IMG/VR virus record: IMGVR_UViG_3300027852_000198
Coordinates: 1 to 20,217 of that record
DNA: 20,217 bases
Direction: 5' to 3' (one strand)
Source: a virus
Position 1 is the stretch's first letter. Each line of letters opens with the position of its first letter. The notes beneath the pieces are model-generated. The model worked only from the letters and a program-made list of their open reading frames with translations. It ran no database searches and had not been told where the DNA came from. Position numbers and translations under genes: made by a program. Shown one piece after another: positions 15,475 through 20,217 of this stretch.

Positions 15475-18400
15475 TGGAAGACGATTTCCTCGAACCTGAT
15501 GATCCAATGCCAGACTTTGTGCCGGCGCAAAAAAAAGAAGGCGAAGATCCCGGCTTTGGCGATATTTTTGGGGCCAGTCTGGAGGCGATGCGCGCGACCG
15601 AGTTGAGCACATCTGAATACGATAATGAACAGTTGGCATATCGGGAAATTGAGAAGGCGGCCCGAACGCATTTGGGCGTTGAGGGGGCGGATCTTTACCC
15701 GATCCTGAGTGAGCTGGACGTTCCGGAATTGGCTGGGATGGATGACAAGCAGCGGGCGGTGTTGAACAATAAGGGTGCCTATCCGTTTGTGAAGGCTTTG
15801 CAATTACAGGCCTGGCGCAATTCGCTGTCACCGGAAGACCGCGCCAAAATACCTGATCCTGCGCGAATTAAGGCGCGTGGGCTGGAAATCGCCATGGAGC
15901 GCTACACAGAAGCGTCTGAAATCATGGAGCGGGCTCAAGGCGCTGGTGAAGGGTTCGCGAAGTTTTCAGGTGGGATGACGGGGGCGATGACGGATCCTGT
16001 AAATATCGCGTCCATGTTTGTGTTTCGCCGCCCTGTTTCGAGCTTCAAGGGCGCAGTCACCTATGGCGCTGTCGCGTCAGGGTCAACCGAGGCGGTCTTG
16101 CAGCCTTTTGTTCAGCAATATCGCGAAGAAGTCGGTTTGCCAGCCGGGTGGAATATCGGGTTTCAAAATGTCTTGTTCGCCACTTTGGGGGGCGGCGTGT
16201 TTGGCGGTGTCGAGGGCGGGTTTATCAAGCTGGGTCAGGCGATCCGGCGGCGGAAGCGTCAGGGGGTTGCTGATGAGATCGATCAGCAGGTTGGTGAGAT
16301 TGTCGATCGGTTTGAGGCTGGCGATCTGGATGCTGAAGGTGTGAATGAGGCCTTTGTTGGCCTGGCTGAGCGTGAGCCGGCCTTCGCGGCGGCGCTGGAA
16401 ATATCGCAGCGCGCAGCGGCGGCTCGGGATTTGGACGGTGCAAACCCATATCAATTGACGCCTGAAGCAGTGGAGATCCACCGCGCCAAAGTCGCAAACG
16501 CGGAAGCCGAATTGTTAGATCAGCCGGCTCCGTTTGACTTGAATGAGTTTTCGGATGATCCGCCGGTATTGTCTTCGGGTGAGCCGGTGCCGCGCGAATG
16601 GGCCGAATTAGGGATTGAGGTTGTCGATTATGCTGCCATCCAGCGCGACGCCAAGCGATTTCAATTCAAGGAGGCTGACGGTGATGGTCTGACCGATGCG
16701 TTGAAAGATGTTGATGTCTGGGAGCCTGAGCGTGCCGGCGCGTTGCTGGTTTGGGAGAGTAAAGACGGGACGCGGTTTATCGCCAATGGGCATCAGCGTC
16801 ACGCGCTGGCAAGGCGTCTAACCGATGAGAGCGGGGGTCCGATTTCAGGGCCCGCTTTCATTCTGCGAGAGGTCGATGGGGTTAGCGCGGAAGATGCGAT
16901 GGTGCGTGGTGCGCTGGTCAATATTGGTGAGGGAAGCGGGACCAGTATGGATGCCGCGCGGATCCTGCGAACAAATTCAGAAATAGGGGCAACGCTGCCG
17001 CCGCGATCGCCATTGGTGCGAGAAGCGCGCGGTCTGGCGGAATTGTCCGATGACGCCTTCGGTCTTGTGATCAATGGTCAAATTAGTGCGCGCAACGCGT
17101 CGCTGGTTGGCCGCTTGGTGCAGGATCCGGAACTTCAATCGCAAATTGGTTTGGCGTTGCAGCGTGTCGACCCAAGGACCGCAACGGAGGCAAATTCCAT
17201 CATTGCAGATCTTCAGTCTGCGCCAGTGGTCGAGGGTAAAACGATCGACCTATTCGGTGAGAGTGGTTTTCGCCAGGCATTGATTGCTGAACGGGCACAA
17301 GTGAAGGCGGCTGTTTTACGACAACTGGCCTCAGACAAGCGAGCTTTCGGGACGTTAAACCGGCGGGCCGACCGCATTGAGGCAGAGGGCAATAGGCTAG
17401 ACAGTCAGCGCAATGCTGACGTAGAGTTGGACACGGCGAGATTGGCCGAACGGATTGGAAGAGAAGCGCATGTCAAAGGTGAAGTCTCAGACGCGCTCAA
17501 CCGCGCCGCCCGCGCCGTCGCAGACGGACAGTCCGCCCTCCAAGCTGCAAGAGGCCTTGTCGACGATCTCAGCGGAGAGTTTATTGGCAGCGGGACAGGA
17601 CGCGGCGCTGATGCGCCAGGCGGAGGCCAAGCTGAACGAGCGGGCGCGCGGGCGGAAAGCCCTGAGCCAGGTTCCGGACGCGGAAACGCTGATCTCCTAG
17701 ATCCAGCCACGCGGGCCGCCGATGAGTTTGGTCCAGATGTTGCGGCGCTCATCAAGAGGGGCGGGCCTGATGACGGTGGTTCTGGTGGGCGATTTGCAAA
17801 AACTCTTAGCCAGGAGCGGTTCGAAGACCCCCGCCTAACACGGCAGCAAAATAAAGCGGTCGAATTGTATCGAAATGGCTTTTCGTTCCAGGAGGTTGCT
17901 GATGAATTGGTTGTTTCTCATGGCCACTTGAGTGTGTTGTTTAGTAATGCCCGCAAGATCACTGGGATCGATATTCCTCATCAACGGGCAGGGCCCTCAA
18001 GAGCGGCTAGGGAGATGGCGGTTCATCTGAAAGAACAAGGGCTTAGTAACGAGGTAATTGCGGTGCGCATGCGGGCTGTTTTCGATAAGGATTACACGCG
18101 CAAGAAGATAGCTGAAATGTTGTCGCAAGAGCGAAGAAAGCTGCGGGAAAACGGGGTTGATCCGATGTTCACCAAGGACGCGCTTGACCTTGCTAGCCCT
18201 GCCGAGCTGACGCGAATGGATACGCTGTTTACACGTGAAAATGCCCGGACTGTCGCGCGCGCATTGGCCGAAGCGGCGGCATGTGCGGGGGGTGTGCCAA
18301 TGTCTGGATTGGGTAATGCGGTGGTTGGTGGCACGTTGGCTGTTGGTGTTAGTCTCGGGGTGGGTGGTGTGATGATTACTGCCGGTACGCCGCGCGATCG

Positions 18401-19181
18401 TCTGTCGCGCAAGATGCAGCATTTTGAAACAGCGCCATCACTAGAGGGAGAACGGCGTGAACGCGCTCGATTGCGCAAGGCGGCGATTTTGGATAATTCG
18501 CTCGATTATTCCTACCGGCTTCACCGCATGTTGAGTGATGAAGCGACCTCCTTTTATCGTGAAAATCTCGATGAATTGGAGGTTGTGTCTCAGTTTCACG
18601 CCAATTTGTGGGGGCAAAAACTGACCGGCGTGTCGGCGGAATATCTTGATGATATGATTGCGCATGAAAGCGCCGGCGATTGGCAGGCGCGGCCGCCTGT
18701 CGGATCGGCGTATGGTGGCGCGCAATTTATCAATTCGACCTGGTTGCGGATGATGAAAGAGCATGGGCCGTCCTATGGTCTGACAATGGATCCGCACTCA
18801 ACAGATCCGGGCGTCCGGGCTGCGGTTCTTGAGATGCGATCCGATCGACGCTGGGGCACGATCATGGCCGGAGAATATGCGCGGGAAAATGGTACGCACC
18901 TGGAGCGTGTCCTGAAGCGGCCGGTGACGCAAAAAGAGGGCTATCTGGCTCACTTTCTTGGATCGGGCGTTGCGCTGAAGCTGTTGCGAGCTGATCCCAA
19001 TGCAGAAGGGGCCGTGCTGATGCCGCGAGAGGCCAGAAACAATCATAATGTGTTTTACAAGACGTCTGACAAAAGCCAGCCAAGATCGGTTCGTGAGGTA
19101 ATCGCGCGGCAAACGCGTGGATTTAGCAATCGGCCTTTGATGGGCGCGCGCGAAGTGGAAGCTTCAGGAGGTGAAACGTGA
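15474..19181 (+). CDS. gp16-position ejection protein: ParB-like, HTH-like and C-terminal lytic transglycosylase
   Basis: This 1235-residue protein is close in size to T7 gp16 (1318) but has a different domain order. Residues about 150-265 hold hydrophobic Gly-rich segments (FATLGGGVFGGVEGGF). Around 365-480 is a ParB-like segment with GHQRHALARR at 439-448 and a following ILREVDG strand. About 640-790 is charged and then a Gly/Pro/Ala-rich linker. A helix-turn-helix-like segment starts near Leu788 (LTRQQNKAVELYRNG), and a second follows near 840-895 (LKEQGLSNEVIAVRMR). A Gly-rich hydrophobic stretch lies at about 938-972. The C-terminus is a transglycosylase domain with likely catalytic Glu1065 in IAHESAGDW, then YGGAQFINSTWL and YLAHFLGSGVALKLL. 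It probably enters the cell with the DNA and cuts peptidoglycan. ATG 15474 is preferred, with GGGAGGGG upstream. Confidence 0.9.
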   Translation: MEDDFLEPDDPMPDFVPAQKKEGEDPGFGDIFGASLEAMRATELSTSEYDNEQLAYREIEKAARTHLGVEGADLYPILSELDVPELAGMDDKQRAVLNNKGAYPFVKALQLQAWRNSLSPEDRAKIPDPARIKARGLEIAMERYTEASEIMERAQGAGEGFAKFSGGMTGAMTDPVNIASMFVFRRPVSSFKGAVTYGAVASGSTEAVLQPFVQQYREEVGLPAGWNIGFQNVLFATLGGGVFGGVEGGFIKLGQAIRRRKRQGVADEIDQQVGEIVDRFEAGDLDAEGVNEAFVGLAEREPAFAAALEISQRAAAARDLDGANPYQLTPEAVEIHRAKVANAEAELLDQPAPFDLNEFSDDPPVLSSGEPVPREWAELGIEVVDYAAIQRDAKRFQFKEADGDGLTDALKDVDVWEPERAGALLVWESKDGTRFIANGHQRHALARRLTDESGGPISGPAFILREVDGVSAEDAMVRGALVNIGEGSGTSMDAARILRTNSEIGATLPPRSPLVREARGLAELSDDAFGLVINGQISARNASLVGRLVQDPELQSQIGLALQRVDPRTATEANSIIADLQSAPVVEGKTIDLFGESGFRQALIAERAQVKAAVLRQLASDKRAFGTLNRRADRIEAEGNRLDSQRNADVELDTARLAERIGREAHVKGEVSDALNRAARAVADGQSALQAARGLVDDLSGEFIGSGTGRGADAPGGGQAERAGARAESPEPGSGRGNADLLDPATRAADEFGPDVAALIKRGGPDDGGSGGRFAKTLSQERFEDPRLTRQQNKAVELYRNGFSFQEVADELVVSHGHLSVLFSNARKITGIDIPHQRAGPSRAAREMAVHLKEQGLSNEVIAVRMRAVFDKDYTRKKIAEMLSQERRKLRENGVDPMFTKDALDLASPAELTRMDTLFTRENARTVARALAEAAACAGGVPMSGLGNAVVGGTLAVGVSLGVGGVMITAGTPRDRLSRKMQHFETAPSLEGERRERARLRKAAILDNSLDYSYRLHRMLSDEATSFYRENLDELEVVSQFHANLWGQKLTGVSAEYLDDMIAHESAGDWQARPPVGSAYGGAQFINSTWLRMMKEHGPSYGLTMDPHSTDPGVRAAVLEMRSDRRWGTIMAGEYARENGTHLERVLKRPVTQKEGYLAHFLGSGVALKLLRADPNAEGAVLMPREARNNHNVFYKTSDKSQPRSVREVIARQTRGFSNRPLMGAREVEASGGET

Positions 19182-20217
19182 CGCCTGAATGCCGTGTCCG
19201 CGTTGCCCGTGTTTTGGGGCGCGATATATCCAAGCGAGAAATGGCAGAATTGGACGCACGAATTGAGCGATCAGGCCGGTATCTCGCGCGAAATGATCCA
19301 AAATGGCAGTCGTATGGCGATTTGGAGCGAATGCGGCGCGCGGGTGATCATGCCGGTCGCTTGGTTGATGCTGAGGCGCGGGATGTCGTGCGGGCGTTCG
19401 ATATGGATTACCGTTTGCGCCATGCCGGTCGTCAGGCAATGGGGCGGGATTTTGACGTATTGGAGCGCACCGGCCGGATATCGTTCAAGGACCGGGCGAG
19501 CGATCTCCCTCAGTTTCGCAATGGCGCGGATGATGATGCGGTAGCGGTGACTTTGGATGATGGCAGTGTTGTTTTATTTCGCGATCGGATGACGCCAGCG
19601 GCAATGCCGGAAGTGTTGTTACATGAGGTTGGTGTTCATTCGGGTATGCGCGGCTTTCTAGGTGAGAAGGGGTGGGCGCGGCTGCTGGATGAGGTCGAAG
19701 CGGCGATTGCGCGCGGGGATCCAAACGCCGTCGATGCGGCCGCCCGCGTGCCGTCCGATACGCCACCCGCGCACTTTCTTGAAGAAGTGTTGGCCCATTG
19801 GGTTCAATTTGCGCCGGCGAAGGATCCGTTTGTGTCCGGAATGTTGGGAAAGATGCGGGCCTGGATCTATCGCCATATCCCTTTCGTTCGCGGCAGGGTG
19901 AAGCTCACCAATGCAACGGTGCGCGAGCTTGCGGCCGGAGCGTTACGCAAGGCCGGTTCCGGCGCGCGGAAACTGTCAAGGACAGGAGAAGGCCCGGTAA
20001 AGGTTTTGCCGGCGGAAAATGGTGGCGGCCGGTTTTCAAAAACCCATTCGGGGATCTTGCCGTTCGAGCAGTTTGAGGCGGAGATGCGGGGTATTCGTGA
20101 TGACTGGGCCCCCGATGAGATTGCACGGGCCTATGAGTTGCACCGGATTTATATGCAAACCGCTGGCACGGGCGCGGCTGCGCCGGCGGTTGCCGGGCAA
20201 GACCCGGTAGATCGTGG
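19178..20217 (+). CDS. Large polyvalent-type protein with HExxxH metallopeptidase-like motif, truncated by window end
   Basis: From GTG 19178 a single frame stays open to the right edge (346 codons). AGGAG at 19166-19170 lies 7 bases upstream, and the start overlaps the preceding TGA by 4 bases. The N-terminal third is helical and charged. Residues 149-154 read HEVGVH, followed by SGMRGFLG. This is the HExxxH-x-GLR-like pattern seen in phage and plasmid polyvalent proteins with zincin-like peptidase domains. FLEEVLAHW at 200-208 may supply a further metal ligand. After about residue 270 a linker leads into FSKTHSGILPFEQFE, perhaps the start of another domain. No typical signal peptide is visible. 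A role as an injected anti-defence or processing protein is inferred from family context and from its neighbour. Confidence 0.85.
   Translation, partial: MTPECRVRVARVLGRDISKREMAELDARIERSGRYLARNDPKWQSYGDLERMRRAGDHAGRLVDAEARDVVRAFDMDYRLRHAGRQAMGRDFDVLERTGRISFKDRASDLPQFRNGADDDAVAVTLDDGSVVLFRDRMTPAAMPEVLLHEVGVHSGMRGFLGEKGWARLLDEVEAAIARGDPNAVDAAARVPSDTPPAHFLEEVLAHWVQFAPAKDPFVSGMLGKMRAWIYRHIPFVRGRVKLTNATVRELAAGALRKAGSGARKLSRTGEGPVKVLPAENGGGRFSKTHSGILPFEQFEAEMRGIRDDWAPDEIARAYELHRIYMQTAGTGAAAPAVAGQDPVDR

Noticed and set aside
1-20217. tRNA, rRNA, CRISPR array, insertion sequence or integrase/att site
   Set aside because: No cloverleaf, regular spacer-repeat array, transposase or recombinase signature was found by eye; nearly all sequence is accounted for by phage structural genes.

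Overview
The window is one stretch of a tailed-phage (podovirus-type) genome or prophage. Read rightwards from about 1626, it carries the packaging, head, short-tail and ejection-protein genes in the order usual for T7-like phages: small terminase, large terminase, portal, a Bbp19-like protein, scaffold, major capsid, decoration protein, gp11-like tube, gp12-like nozzle, gp13-like, gp14-like, gp15-like and a gp16-like protein. The sequence is moderately GC-rich. The head proteins recall Bordetella phage BPP-1, while the tail and ejection proteins recall T7. Together these suggest a proteobacterial, perhaps alphaproteobacterial, host; this is inference. No integrase, repressor, RNA polymerase, tRNA or host gene is visible, so prophage and free phage cannot be told apart.

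Layout: positions 1-72 hold the 3' end of a rightward gene. It overlaps by 4 bases the end of a leftward ArdC-type antirestriction gene (69-956). Positions 957-1625 have no convincing gene. They contain hairpins and a cluster of direct and inverted repeats built on TGTAACGCTGAAACG, just before the terminase genes, which makes them a candidate control region or packaging site. From 1626 to the right edge all genes point right and are tightly packed, often with ATGA or TAATG overlaps. The exceptions are three spacers around the capsid and decoration genes (7216-7407, 8362-8427, 8926-9016), each holding an RNA-hairpin-forming inverted repeat.

The most unusual part is the right end. The gp16-position protein (1235 residues) combines a ParB-like GHQRH segment, two helix-turn-helix-like segments, a glycine-rich membrane segment and a C-terminal lytic transglycosylase. 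It is followed, with a 4-base overlap, by a large gene starting with GTG at 19178 and still open at the window end. That gene carries an HEVGVH metallopeptidase-like motif of the kind found in phage polyvalent proteins. With ArdC at the left end, the structural cassette is flanked by genes of the families Iyer, Aravind and colleagues linked to phage and plasmid entry and anti-defence functions. A reasonable model is that the large right-end proteins are packaged and injected with the DNA: the transglycosylase opens the cell wall, and the DNA-binding or peptidase parts act on host defence early after entry.
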